From Streptomyces bluensis (GTDB lineage: Bacteria > Actinomycetota > Actinomycetes > Streptomycetales > Streptomycetaceae): DNA of 64,000 nucleotides. Below the pieces are notes generated by a model. That model did not search any database. It saw nothing but the letters and a program-made list of their open reading frames with translations, and was not told the DNA's origin. Numbering within the stretch: position 1 is the first letter of the stretch; every line of letters begins with the position of its first letter. Of this stretch, positions 49,654 to 58,661 are shown in pieces. The translations under genes were made by a program, and so were the position numbers. The DNA lies in the NCBI RefSeq assembly GCF_014650715.1, contig NZ_BMVM01000005.1:310001-374000 (forward strand), written 5' to 3'.

Positions 49654-50460
49654 TCATCCGCGAGGTGGCGCCTGTGACCGCAGGCGGTCGTGGACGGCGT
49701 ACCCGGAGGAGGTGTGCGCCGCCCTGACCCGCGTTCCGCCGTCCACCAGCAGATCCGCCCCCGTCACCCACTCCGCCGCGTCCGAGGCCAGCCACACGAC
49801 GGCCCGCGCTATGTCCTCGGGCGCGCCCAGGCGGCCCAGCGGGAGTCCCGTGGCGAGCTCCTCCTCCGCGCCCTCCCACACGAACCGCGCCATCTCGGTG
49901 CGGACGAGCCCGGGGGAGACGGAATTGACCCGCACCGTGGGCGCCAGCTCGCCGGCGAGCTGCCGGGTGAGGTGCAGCAGGGCCGCCTTGCTGGTGCCGT
50001 AGGCGCCGACGTGGGGCCCGACATGCCCCGCGCCCTCCGTGCAGACGTTCACCACGGCACCTCCGTGCTCGCCCATCCAGGCCCGCCACGCATGCTGCAC
50101 CAGCCGCAGCGGCGCCTCGACGTTGACGGCGAAGGCATCGCGCAGACGGTCGGGATCGACGTCCAGGAGCGGCCCGTACGGCTCGTTCGTGCCCGCGTTG
50201 TTGACGACGAGGTCGATCCGGCCGAACTCCCGCAGCGTCAGCTCGGCCAGCGCCCTCAGATGCGCCGGGTCGGCCACCGACCCCGCGAGCCCGATGCCGC
50301 CGAGCGCGGCGGCGGCCCGTGCCACACTCTCCGGATCACGTGCCGTGACACAGACACGCGCACCGGCCGCCACCAGCGCCTCGGCGACGGCGAGCCCGAT
50401 CCCGCGCGAGGCCCCGGTGACGATCGCGGCCCGGCCCTGGAGTCCGTAGGGAGAGGTCAT
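49654..50460 (-). CDS. Short-chain dehydrogenase/reductase (SDR, 3-oxoacyl-ACP reductase-like)
   Basis: 268 residues from ATG 50460. Classical SDR with VTGASRGIGLAVAEAL (coenzyme), LVVNNAGTNE, and active-site YGTSKAALL (Tyr-x3-Lys intact). The usual active-site serine region reads VVNVCTEGAG, with Cys/Thr in place of the standard Ser-Ser. The C-terminus ASDAAEWVTGADLLVDGGTR is standard. Substrate unknown; convergent with the small membrane protein gene. Confidence 0.85.
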   Translation of the reverse strand: MTSPYGLQGRAAIVTGASRGIGLAVAEALVAAGARVCVTARDPESVARAAAALGGIGLAGSVADPAHLRALAELTLREFGRIDLVVNNAGTNEPYGPLLDVDPDRLRDAFAVNVEAPLRLVQHAWRAWMGEHGGAVVNVCTEGAGHVGPHVGAYGTSKAALLHLTRQLAGELAPTVRVNSVSPGLVRTEMARFVWEGAEEELATGLPLGRLGAPEDIARAVVWLASDAAEWVTGADLLVDGGTRVRAAHTSSGYAVHDRLRSQAPPRG

Positions 50461-50824
50461 CCGCGTACCGTCTCATGACGGGCCGTCAGTTCACAGACGG
50501 ATGGTGAAGGCGCGGCGCTCCTCGTGCCGTTCCGTCGTCGGCCGGACACGGAACGATTCAGGGCAGTTCCCTCTGTTTCCGGCCCCATCGAGCGGGCACC
50601 CGCTCAAATGGTTACCCTGTAGCGGACGGACAGTCTTATATGGGTTCCACCCACACCCGGTCCGTCCCGGGACAAGCCGGTCACAACGGCATGTTCTCAC
50701 CACAACTCGACAGGCGCCACCGCGTCCGAACCATTTCTGAAGCCGACCCAAGCGGGCGTCCAGCGCACGGCAGTACGGTGAGCCGGCCCGTCCCGAGGGT
50801 GACCCGACACATAAGGAGTGCGCG

Positions 50825-51001
50825 GTGACACCGGAGAAGAGCAATCGCGATCAGCGGCCCAAGGATCGTGCGGAGCGCGGAGGCCGCCGGCCCCAGAAGC
50901 AGCTCGGCAGCCTCGACGTCTGGGCCAGGTCCGCACCGATCCGCCTCGCGGGGTACGAGGACGACCTCGCGGAGCCCCACATCCTCCCCAGCGTGGACTG
51001 A
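50825..51001 (+). CDS. Small basic/acidic hypothetical protein (58 residues)
   Basis: 58 residues from GTG 50825 with ATAAGGAGTG directly upstream and stop at 50999-51001. The N-terminal half is highly charged (TPEKSNRDQRPKDRAERGGR), the C-terminal half reads SLDVWARSAPIRLAGYEDDL and ends with an acidic tail. No membrane helix and no family recognised, though the AGYEDD ending recalls small conserved streptomycete proteins. The clear ribosome site and non-random composition support a gene. Confidence 0.6.
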   Translation: MTPEKSNRDQRPKDRAERGGRRPQKQLGSLDVWARSAPIRLAGYEDDLAEPHILPSVD

Positions 51002-51055
51002 TCGGGCAGGACCCGCCGCGATCGCCGGTGGCATGGGCGTGCCACACTCGCGCCC

Positions 51056-51538
51056 ATGCTGATCAGAGAAGCCACGCCCGGGGACTGGCCGCGCATCTGG
51101 CCCTTCTGGCACCGCATCGTCGCCGCCGGCGAGAGCTACACCTGGGACCGGGACACCTCCGAAGAAGCCGCTCGCGCCCTGTGGATGGCGCCTGCCAAGC
51201 GTGTGTACGTCGCCGAGGACGCCACCGGAGCCGTCGTCGGCTCCGCCTATCTCACGCCCAACTACGGCGGTCCCGCGGCCGGCGTGGCCAACGCGGGCTT
51301 CATGGTGGATCCCGGCCAGGGCGGGCGCGGCATCGGGCGCGCCCTCGCCGAGCACGTCCTCGCCGCGGCGAAGGCCGAGGGTTACCGGGGCATGGTGTTC
51401 AACGCCGTCGTCGAGACCAACCCGGCCGTGCGGCTGTGGACGTCGCTGGGCTTCACCGTTCTCGGCACCGTGCCGGACGCGTACGACCATCCCCGGCACG
51501 GGCGGGTCGGGCTGCACGTCATGTACCGGGCCCTGTGA
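51056..51538 (+). CDS. GNAT-family N-acetyltransferase
   Basis: 160 residues from ATG 51056. No ribosome site; CACACT lies eight bases upstream and could be a -10 of a leaderless transcript. The acetyl-CoA loop is FMVDPGQGGRGIGRALAEHV, with VVETNPAVRLWTSLGFTVLG as the later strands. The substrate of this single-domain enzyme is unknown; sequence-wise it is close to the L-amino-acid or aminoglycoside-like stand-alone acetyltransferases. Confidence 0.85.
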   Translation: MLIREATPGDWPRIWPFWHRIVAAGESYTWDRDTSEEAARALWMAPAKRVYVAEDATGAVVGSAYLTPNYGGPAAGVANAGFMVDPGQGGRGIGRALAEHVLAAAKAEGYRGMVFNAVVETNPAVRLWTSLGFTVLGTVPDAYDHPRHGRVGLHVMYRAL

Positions 51539-51554
51539 CCGGACGCTTGCGTCC

Positions 51555-52901
51555 TCAGCCGAGCGGCGCCGTGCGCTGCCAAGGGCGCAGTTCCGCCAAC
51601 TGGCCCGCCAGTGCGAGGAGTTCGAGTTCGCTGCCCGGGCGGCCCACGAGCTGGACCGCGCACGGCGCACCGCCCGGCAGCGTGCCGAACGGCACGGACA
51701 TCGCCGGCCAGCCGGTCAGGTTCCACGGCGGCGTCAACGGCGAGTAGGCGGTGTTGGCCAGCAGGTTGCGCAGCCAGCCGCGCTCGTGCCAGGGCGCGGC
51801 GGCGGGACCGCGCCGGGCCAGCGCCGGGGTGAGCAGCACGTCGTGCTCGGCGAAGAACGGCTCCATACGGCGACGCAGCCGGTCGCGGCGGTCGCCCTCC
51901 CGGACGCTCCGGACGAAGCGGCGGCCCACGGCCGCGTGGACGCGGGTGCGGCGGGCGAGGTCCCGTGGATCGAGCCCCCGGGCGTCGACCGACGTTCCCG
52001 CCGTCCAGTGCGCCAGGGACGCCGTGCCCAGCCACAGCGGGTACGGCGGATCGGCGCGCCGCACCCGGTGCCCCGCCCCGGCCAGCAGCTTCGCCGCCTC
52101 ACGGGCCGCGGACGTGTACGGGCGGCTGACGGTCACGCCGGGCAGCGGGCTGCGCACGGAGACCGCGATCCGGCGGGGCTCGGCCCCGGACGGACGGGCC
52201 GCGTCGGGCGCGTCCGCCAGCACCGAGAACATCAGCCGGGCGTCCTCGGCCGTGGTCGCGAGCGGCCCGTTCTCGGACATGCCGAACCAGTCGCCGTCAC
52301 CGATGCCCGCCGGGACCACCCCGCGGCCCGGCTTCAGGGCGATCAGCCCGCAGTTGGCGGCCGGGATGCGCAGTGAGCCCATCCCGTCGTTGCCGAGCGC
52401 GACCGGCACCATACCGGCGGCGACCGCCGCCGCGCTGCCGCCCGACGAACCGCCCGCCGTACGCGTGGTGTCCCACGGGTTGCGCACGATGCCGTACACC
52501 CCCTCCGAGGTGCCGAAGACGCACAGCTCGGGCACGTTCGTGAGGCCCACGACCACGGCGCCCGCGGCACGCAGCCGGGCCACCGTGACGTGGTCCTGCC
52601 CGGCCGGTGTGTCCGGGGTCGCGGCGCTGCCGACGCGGGTCGACTCGCCCCGTACGGCGAGGTTGTCCTTGACCGCCACGGGCACCCCGGCGAGGGGCAG
52701 TTCGGGCAGGTCGCCACGGGCGCCCACCTCGTCCGCCTCGGCCAGGGCCGCCTGCGCCCGTACCGTACGGAACGCTCCGACGCGGGCGTCGAGCAGCTCG
52801 ATCCGCGCGAGGTGCTCCGCCACGACCTCGCGGGGTGTGATCCGCCTCTCCCGTACGGCGGCGGCGATCTCGGCGGCGGTCCGGCCGGCCCAGCTGGTCA
52901 C
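51555..52901 (-). CDS. Amidase-signature family enzyme
   Basis: 448 residues from GTG 52901 with CACAGGGAGC upstream. The Ser-cisSer-Lys triad is visible: K78 in AVKDNLAV, cis-Ser in AGGSSGGSAAAVAAG (152-153) and the nucleophile S176 in GNDGMGSLRIPA. Length fits the family. It hydrolyses an amide or carbamate; not GatA, as no gatBC are adjacent. Substrate unknown. Divergent from the GH20 gene. Confidence 0.9.
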   Translation of the reverse strand: MTSWAGRTAAEIAAAVRERRITPREVVAEHLARIELLDARVGAFRTVRAQAALAEADEVGARGDLPELPLAGVPVAVKDNLAVRGESTRVGSAATPDTPAGQDHVTVARLRAAGAVVVGLTNVPELCVFGTSEGVYGIVRNPWDTTRTAGGSSGGSAAAVAAGMVPVALGNDGMGSLRIPAANCGLIALKPGRGVVPAGIGDGDWFGMSENGPLATTAEDARLMFSVLADAPDAARPSGAEPRRIAVSVRSPLPGVTVSRPYTSAAREAAKLLAGAGHRVRRADPPYPLWLGTASLAHWTAGTSVDARGLDPRDLARRTRVHAAVGRRFVRSVREGDRRDRLRRRMEPFFAEHDVLLTPALARRGPAAAPWHERGWLRNLLANTAYSPLTPPWNLTGWPAMSVPFGTLPGGAPCAVQLVGRPGSELELLALAGQLAELRPWQRTAPLG

Positions 52902-53182
52902 GGGCGCTCCCTGTGCGTGAGGCATGGACGTACTCGCCGGTAGCCGACGGGTACGAGGAGCACTGTGCCCTGCCGGAGGCGCCACGTCGAGCGTCCCGTT
53001 TCTCGACCTTCGGCGCCCCGTTCGATGAGTGCGGTGAGTTCCGATGAGTTCCCATGAGTTCTTCGACATCTGCCGAGGAAATGTTTCAACACCCGTATGC
53101 GCACGCCCCATTGACAGCAGAGGGAGCGCCCTCCAAGGATCAGACATCCGATGACTGCGAACTGCCTGTGAGGTGGTGCGGT

Positions 53183-55030
53183 ATGGCGTGGTCCAGATTG
53201 GCCGGTGCCGTGGCGGGGCTGGTCCTGCTCGCGGCGCCCGTTCCGGCGGCGGCGCAGGCCCAGGAGGCGGGGCCGCCGCCCGTCACGGTGCCCGCACTGT
53301 CCAACTGGGCGCCTGGAGAGGGAAGTTACGCGTTCGGGCGCAGTACCCGCATCGTCGTCCGTGACCAGGAGTCACGCGAGGTCGCGGACACCCTCGCCGA
53401 CGATCTGCGAGAGGCCGGCCGCGGCACCGTACCCGTCGTCGGGGACGTCACGCCACGGACCGGAGACATCGTTGTCGACATCGACCCCTCCGCGGCCCGG
53501 CTCGGCAGCGAGGGGTACGAACTCCGTGCGGGCACCAGCCTGTCGATCACCGGCAGGACGGACACCGGCGCCTTCTACGGCACCCGGACCCTGCTCCAGC
53601 TCCTCGCCCAGGGCGACCGCGTGCCCGCCGGAAGCACCGTCGACGTGCCCGAGTACGAGGAACGCGGCGTCGGCGTCTGCGCCTGCTACGTCAACATCTC
53701 CACGGAGTGGCTGGAGAACCTGGTGCGCGACATGGCGTACCAGAAGCTCAACCAGCTCCTCCTCGAACTGAAGGTGAAGAGCGACGCCCACCCCGAGGCC
53801 AACACCTGGGGCTACTACACCAAGGACCAGATCCGCCGCCTCGTCGCCCTCGGCGAGAAGTACCACGTGGAGATCATCCCGGAGATCAACTCCCCGGGCC
53901 ACATGGACCCCTGGATCGAGAACCGCCCCGACCTGCAGCTCACCGACTCCGACGGTGTCAAGCAGCCCTCCCGGCTCGACGTCACCCAGCAGGCCGCCTT
54001 CGACTACTACACGAGCCTGATGGACGAGTACGCCGAGGTCTTCCCGGCCACCTCCTGGCACATGGGCGCCGACGAGTACATGCTCGGCTCCGACTTCGCC
54101 AAGTACCCGCAGGTCCTCGCCTACGCACGCCAGAAGTACGGTGCGAACGCCACCCCGCAGGACGCGTTCATCGACTTCGTCAACCGCGTCCAGGCCCATG
54201 CCGCCGCACAGGGCAAGAAGCTGCGTATCTGGAACGACGGGCTCACCGGCGCCAACACCGTGCCGGTCACCGCGGGCACGACGGTCGAGCACTGGCTGAA
54301 CGTGGCGGTGAAGCCCAGTCGGATCCTCGCGCAGGGCTATCCGTTGATGAACGCCTCCTACTCCCTCTACCTGGTGCGCGGCGGCTTCCACACGGACACC
54401 AAGGGCCTGTACGACCAGGGCTGGGACCCGCGCAGCTTCGAGGGCGAGAAGCTCGCCTCGCGCACCGGCGTCACCGGGGCGAAGATCAGCCTGTGGCCGG
54501 ACAACGGACGCGGCGAGACCGAGAACGAGGTCGCCGTCGCCCTGGACCCGGCGCTGAGGCACATCGCCCAGGCCACCTGGGGAGCGCCCCGCCCGGACCC
54601 CACCTACACGGAGTTCACGGCCCGCGCCCGAGCCTTGGGCCACGCCCCCGGATGGCGTGACCTGACCCGCGTACCGCTCGCCGACGGGACGTACACCTTC
54701 CGCAGTGACGGCGTGACGCGTGACCTCCAGGTCGCACGCACCCCCGACGGTTATGTGACCCTGAAGTCCGTCACGAGCGGCAGGTGCCTGGAGACACGCA
54801 GCGGGAAGCTGACCCTCAACGTGCCGCTGGAACCGGGCAGTTCGGTCACCGAGGAGACCTGCGCCGCCTCGAACACCCTGCAGCGCTGGGTGCCCGTGCC
54901 CGCGCCCGGAGGCCACCGGCTCGTCAACGCGATCACCCGCATGGCCGTGCACGTCACGGACGACGGACGCCTCGTCCAGTACCCGCCGGACCAGCGCCCG
55001 CCCGCCGTGTGGCAGGTGACCGCCCACTGA
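53183..55030 (+). CDS. Secreted GH20 beta-N-acetylhexosaminidase
   Basis: 615 residues from ATG 53183 with GAGGTGG upstream. Signal peptide about 1-27 (ending PAAAQAQ). A GH20b-like N-domain (about 35-150), then the catalytic barrel, with substrate-assisted D297 and E298 in HMGADEYMLG and the sequence IIPEINSPGHM. A C-terminal portion (about 490-610: SVTSGRCLETRSGKLTLNVP) resembles a ricin-type lectin fold. It removes terminal GlcNAc/GalNAc. Same strand and only 69 bp from the fucosidase gene, so probably one operon acting on complex glycans. Confidence 0.9.
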   Translation: MAWSRLAGAVAGLVLLAAPVPAAAQAQEAGPPPVTVPALSNWAPGEGSYAFGRSTRIVVRDQESREVADTLADDLREAGRGTVPVVGDVTPRTGDIVVDIDPSAARLGSEGYELRAGTSLSITGRTDTGAFYGTRTLLQLLAQGDRVPAGSTVDVPEYEERGVGVCACYVNISTEWLENLVRDMAYQKLNQLLLELKVKSDAHPEANTWGYYTKDQIRRLVALGEKYHVEIIPEINSPGHMDPWIENRPDLQLTDSDGVKQPSRLDVTQQAAFDYYTSLMDEYAEVFPATSWHMGADEYMLGSDFAKYPQVLAYARQKYGANATPQDAFIDFVNRVQAHAAAQGKKLRIWNDGLTGANTVPVTAGTTVEHWLNVAVKPSRILAQGYPLMNASYSLYLVRGGFHTDTKGLYDQGWDPRSFEGEKLASRTGVTGAKISLWPDNGRGETENEVAVALDPALRHIAQATWGAPRPDPTYTEFTARARALGHAPGWRDLTRVPLADGTYTFRSDGVTRDLQVARTPDGYVTLKSVTSGRCLETRSGKLTLNVPLEPGSSVTEETCAASNTLQRWVPVPAPGGHRLVNAITRMAVHVTDDGRLVQYPPDQRPPAVWQVTAH

Positions 55031-55099
55031 CGGGACGGCCTCACCAGGACCTGTCCGAGTGACCCGGAGCATCCCGCCCGACCCGAGGAGCACACGCGC

Positions 55100-56722
55100 A
55101 TGGCCATCTCCCGAAGAGCCTTCGTCACGGCGGCCGCGACGCTCGCCGACTCCACCGGAACCTCCCTCGCCCTCACGACACCCGCGGCAGCGGCCGAGAC
55201 GGCCCCCTTCGCCGACGGGCCCCCGTACCGCATCCCCGTCAGCCCCGACGACACGGCGGACGAACTCGTCCGCAAGGCGTCCGAGGTCCGGCCCACCGCA
55301 CGGCAGATCGCCTGGCAGCGGCTGGAACGCACCGCCTTCCTGCACTTCGGCGTGAACACCTTCACCGGTCTCGAATGGGGCACCGGAGACGAGGACCCCG
55401 ACGTCTTCCAGCCGACCGGGCTCGACACCGACCAGTGGGCCCGCGCCCTGCGCGACGGCGGTTTCAAGCTCGCCATCCTCACCGTCAAGCACCACGACGG
55501 TTTCGTGCTCTACCCCTCCCGCTACACCGGTCACACGGTGGCGTCGAGCAGTTGGCAGGGCGGACAGGGCGACGTGCTGCGCTCGTTCGCCGACTCGATG
55601 CGCCGCCACGGCATCAAGGTCGGTGTGTACATCTCGCCGGCCGACGAGAACCAGTACCTGCACGGCGTGTACGCCAACGGCAGCGCCCGCTCCCAGCGCA
55701 CCATCCCCACCCCGGTCGCGGGGGACGACCGCCCGGACGACGGGCCCACCTTCACGCTCCCGGCCACCGACTACGGCGCCCATATGCTCGACCAGCTCTA
55801 CGAGGTCCTCACCGAGTACGGGCCCGTCGACGAGGTGTGGTTCGACGGCGCCCAGGGGCGCATCCCGCCGGACAAGGTCGAGACGTACGACTGGGACAGC
55901 TGGTACACGCTGATCCGGAGCCTCGCACCGGACGCCACCATCGCCGTGTCCGGCCCCGATGTGCGCTGGGTCGGCAACGAGGGCGGGTTCGCCCGGGAGA
56001 ACGAGTGGAGTGTCGTACCCGTCCAGGAGAAGGACAACGGGCGCATGGACTTCGCGCTCTCGTACGACGCGCCCGACATGGGCGGCCGGGACGCCCTGGT
56101 CGCCGCGCGGCCCGTGGCCGACCACCTGCAGTGGTGGCCGGCCGAGGCCGATGTGTCCATCCGGGACGGCTGGTTCTACCACGCCGACCAACAGCCCAAG
56201 TCCGTCCAGCAGTTGACCGACATCTACTTCGGCTCGGTGGGACGCAACGCCGTACTGCTGCTGAACGTGCCGCCGGACAAGGCCGGTCTGCTCCCGGCCT
56301 CCGACGTCACCCGGCTGCGGGAGTTCCGTGAGCGGATCGACCGAGAGCTGCCGGAGGACCTGGCCCTCGGGGCACAGGTCACTACCTCGCCGGGCACGGT
56401 CACCGTGGACCTCGGCGCGGCACGCGAGGTGGACCGTGTCCGGCTCGCGGAGGACATCCGGTACGGGCAACAGGTCGAGGACTTCGTCGTCGAGGCCGAA
56501 CGAGGCGGCGCCTGGACACGGGTCGCCGGGGCCGGGACGATCGGCGCCAGCCGGATCCTGCTGCTGAGCGCGCCCGTACGGGCCCGCCGGTGGCGGGTGC
56601 GGGTGACACGGTCCCGACAGGCCGCGAGGATCGGGGAGTTCGGGCTGTACCGTTCGCGGCTCCAGGCGGCGGCCGGATCACCGTATGGCCGACTGCGTGG
56701 GCCGTGGCGCGCTAGTCCTTGA
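55100..56722 (+). CDS. Secreted GH29 alpha-L-fucosidase with C-terminal carbohydrate-binding-like domain
   Basis: 540 residues from ATG 55100 behind GAGGAG. Signal peptide about 1-35, twin-arginine-like (ISRRAFVTAAATLADS). GH29 barrel about 50-420, with FLHFGVNTFTGLEWG, TVKHHDGFVLYPS and nucleophile D249 in DEVWFDGAQG. A discoidin-type domain (about 430-535) follows. It releases L-fucose from glycans outside the cell. The stop overlaps the 3' end of the convergent FadR-type gene by 11 bp. It sits next to fucose uptake and breakdown genes. Confidence 0.9.
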   Translation: MAISRRAFVTAAATLADSTGTSLALTTPAAAAETAPFADGPPYRIPVSPDDTADELVRKASEVRPTARQIAWQRLERTAFLHFGVNTFTGLEWGTGDEDPDVFQPTGLDTDQWARALRDGGFKLAILTVKHHDGFVLYPSRYTGHTVASSSWQGGQGDVLRSFADSMRRHGIKVGVYISPADENQYLHGVYANGSARSQRTIPTPVAGDDRPDDGPTFTLPATDYGAHMLDQLYEVLTEYGPVDEVWFDGAQGRIPPDKVETYDWDSWYTLIRSLAPDATIAVSGPDVRWVGNEGGFARENEWSVVPVQEKDNGRMDFALSYDAPDMGGRDALVAARPVADHLQWWPAEADVSIRDGWFYHADQQPKSVQQLTDIYFGSVGRNAVLLLNVPPDKAGLLPASDVTRLREFRERIDRELPEDLALGAQVTTSPGTVTVDLGAAREVDRVRLAEDIRYGQQVEDFVVEAERGGAWTRVAGAGTIGASRILLLSAPVRARRWRVRVTRSRQAARIGEFGLYRSRLQAAAGSPYGRLRGPWRASP

Positions 56723-57425
56723 GCTGGGTGCGCAGCCACTGCTCCACCTCGCCCACGTGCGCGGCGGCGGCCGCTCGTGCCGCCTCCGGGTCGTGGGCGA
56801 GCAGGGCGCGGTGGATGGCGGCGTGCTCGCTGCGGGTGCGGGCGAAGGCGCCCTCCTCCTGGTAGCCGCGCCAGACCCGGGCGCGGAAGGTGCGGGAGGA
56901 CAGACCCTCCAGGATCGCGGCCATCGTCTCGTTGCCCGCGGCGGCCGCGATCTCACGGTGGAAGGCGAGGTCGTGGGCGATGATCTCCTCGGGGTCGTCC
57001 GTGCCGTTCATCGCGGTCAGGTGCTTCTCGACCTCCGCGAGCTGGTCCTCCGTGATGCGCGCGGCGGCCAGCGCGGTCGCCGTCGACTCCAGGATGCGGC
57101 GCACCTCCAGCAGCTCGACCAGACGGGGACCACGGGACAGGTCGGCGACCACGCCGAAGGTCTCCAGCAGGTCCCCGGCCTCCAGCTGGGTGACGTAGAT
57201 GCCGGACCCGTGCCGTGCCTCCAGCACCCCGAGCACCGTGAGCGCCCGGATCGCCTCCCGCATCGAGCTGCGCGACATGCCGAGCTGGGCCGCGAGGTCC
57301 CGCTCGGTGGGCAGCCGCTGCCCCGGCTCCAGGCGGCCCTCGGCGATCATCGCCTTGATCCGCTCGATGGCGCGCTGCGTCACCGTGGCCTTCTGCGGAG
57401 CGGCCTCGCTCGGGGTCTCGTTCAC
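56712..57425 (-). CDS. GntR/FadR-family regulator of the sugar transporter operon
   Basis: 237 residues from GTG 57425 with CAGGAGGAG upstream. Winged helix about 17-82 (RIKAMIAEGRLEPGQRLPTE, RDLAAQLGMSRSSMREAIRA) and an FCD domain (about 95-225) with DLAFHREIAAAAGN and SEHAAIHRALLA supplying metal-binding residues. Divergent from the ABC importer across TGGTC-type operators matching the FadR consensus. It probably represses until the sugar or its acid breakdown product is present. Confidence 0.88.
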   Translation of the reverse strand: MNETPSEAAPQKATVTQRAIERIKAMIAEGRLEPGQRLPTERDLAAQLGMSRSSMREAIRALTVLGVLEARHGSGIYVTQLEAGDLLETFGVVADLSRGPRLVELLEVRRILESTATALAAARITEDQLAEVEKHLTAMNGTDDPEEIIAHDLAFHREIAAAAGNETMAAILEGLSSRTFRARVWRGYQEEGAFARTRSEHAAIHRALLAHDPEAARAAAAAHVGEVEQWLRTQLKD

Positions 57426-57468
57426 GCCACTCCTCCTGTTGTCGGTGCGCCGCAGTCTAACCAGGCAG

Positions 57469-57547
57469 GTGGTCGGACCACTACATCCAGAAAGCGGGAA
57501 ATCCTGGTGCCGGAGGGTGTTGTGAAGGGGAAGTGGTCTGATAAATA
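57469..57547 (+). promoter_or_regulatory. FadR-type operator and promoter of the sugar importer operon
   Basis: GTGGTC-g-GACCAC (57469-57481) is a perfect 6-1-6 palindrome that fits the TNGTNNNACNA FadR-type consensus. A second partial site GTGGTCTGAT (57533-57542) overlaps the -10. The candidate promoter is TTGTGA (57520-57525) and TAAATA (57542-57547), 16 bp apart, about 40 bp before the binding-protein start. Confidence 0.65.
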
Positions 57548-57587
57548 TGCGTGCACCTGCTGGAACCGCTCGACGAGGAGCTGAGAG

Positions 57588-58661
57588 ATGGCCGGCACAA
57601 ACCCACGGAACGGGCAGACAGGGGCACGGAAGGTACGCGCGGCGGTCGCCGCGTCCTGTGCCGCCCTCGTGCTCGCGGCGTGCGGCAGCACCAAGGACGA
57701 CGTCTCCTCCGGCGGGGAGGGCGGCGGCGACGGCAAGGTCGGGGTGATCCTGCCCCTGCTGACCTCGCCGTTCTGGCAGTCGTACAACGACTACGTGCCC
57801 AAGATGGCCAAGACCGAGGGCGTCGACGCGCTCAAGACGGTCAACTCCAACAGCGACCCGTCCCAGCAGATCACCGACATCAACAACGCCCTCAACCAAG
57901 GGGCCAAGGGCCTCGTCGTCGCTCCCCTCGACAGCGCCGCCATCGTCGCGGGGCTCGACCAGGCCGAGCGCAAGGGCGTCCCGGTGGTCGCCGTGGACGT
58001 GGCGCCCGACAAGGGCAAGGTCGCGATGGTCGTCCGCGCCAACAACGTCGCGTACGGCGAGAAGGCCTGCGAGTACCTCGGCAAGCAGATTCCGTCCGGC
58101 AAGGTCGTGCAGATCATGGGCGACCTCGCCTCGGTCAACGGCCGCGACCGCTCCGAGGCGTTCCGGGCCTGTGTGAAGAAGAACTTCCCCCGGCTGAAGG
58201 TGCTGGAGATCCCCGCCAAGTGGGAGTCCGACACCGCGGCCTCCAAGCTGGACACGCTCCTCAACGCCAACCCCGACATCAAGGGCATCTACATGCAGGC
58301 CGGCGGTGTGTACCTCGCGCCGACCCTGCAGACCCTGAAGTCCAAGGGGATGCTGAAGAAGGCCGGCCAGGACGGCCACATCACGATCGTCTCGAACGAC
58401 GGCATCCCGCAGGAGTTCGACGCCATCCGCAAGGGCGAGATCGACGCCACCGTCTCGCAGCCCGCCGACGCCTACGCGAAGTACGGCATGTACTACATCA
58501 AGGCCGCGATGGAGGGGAAGACGTTCAAGCCCGGCCCGACCGACCATGGCTCCACGATCGTCAAGCTGCCCAGCGGCATCCTTGAGGACCAGCTGCCCGC
58601 GCCACTGGTGACCAAGGACAACGTCGACGACCCCGAGCTCTGGGGCAACACGGTCAAATGA
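57588..58661 (+). CDS. Sugar ABC transporter substrate-binding lipoprotein (RbsB-like)
   Basis: 357 residues from ATG 57588 with GACGAGGAGC upstream. Lipobox LVLAAC with the lipidated cysteine at residue 32. VGVILPLLTSPFWQSYNDYV begins a periplasmic-binding-protein type 1 fold; QQITDINNALNQGAKGLVVA and LDTLLNANPDIKGIYM are typical of ribose/L-fucose/inositol-type binding proteins. Overlaps the ATPase gene by ATGA. L-Fucose as ligand is inferred from the catabolic genes downstream. Confidence 0.92.
   Translation: MAGTNPRNGQTGARKVRAAVAASCAALVLAACGSTKDDVSSGGEGGGDGKVGVILPLLTSPFWQSYNDYVPKMAKTEGVDALKTVNSNSDPSQQITDINNALNQGAKGLVVAPLDSAAIVAGLDQAERKGVPVVAVDVAPDKGKVAMVVRANNVAYGEKACEYLGKQIPSGKVVQIMGDLASVNGRDRSEAFRACVKKNFPRLKVLEIPAKWESDTAASKLDTLLNANPDIKGIYMQAGGVYLAPTLQTLKSKGMLKKAGQDGHITIVSNDGIPQEFDAIRKGEIDATVSQPADAYAKYGMYYIKAAMEGKTFKPGPTDHGSTIVKLPSGILEDQLPAPLVTKDNVDDPELWGNTVK

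Noticed and set aside
53372..56470. Antisense frame of about 1,030 codons opposite the GH20 and GH29 genes
   Set aside because: Both glycosidases have catalytic motifs and signal peptides on the plus strand; the antisense product is a Val/Gly/Arg/His-rich shadow.
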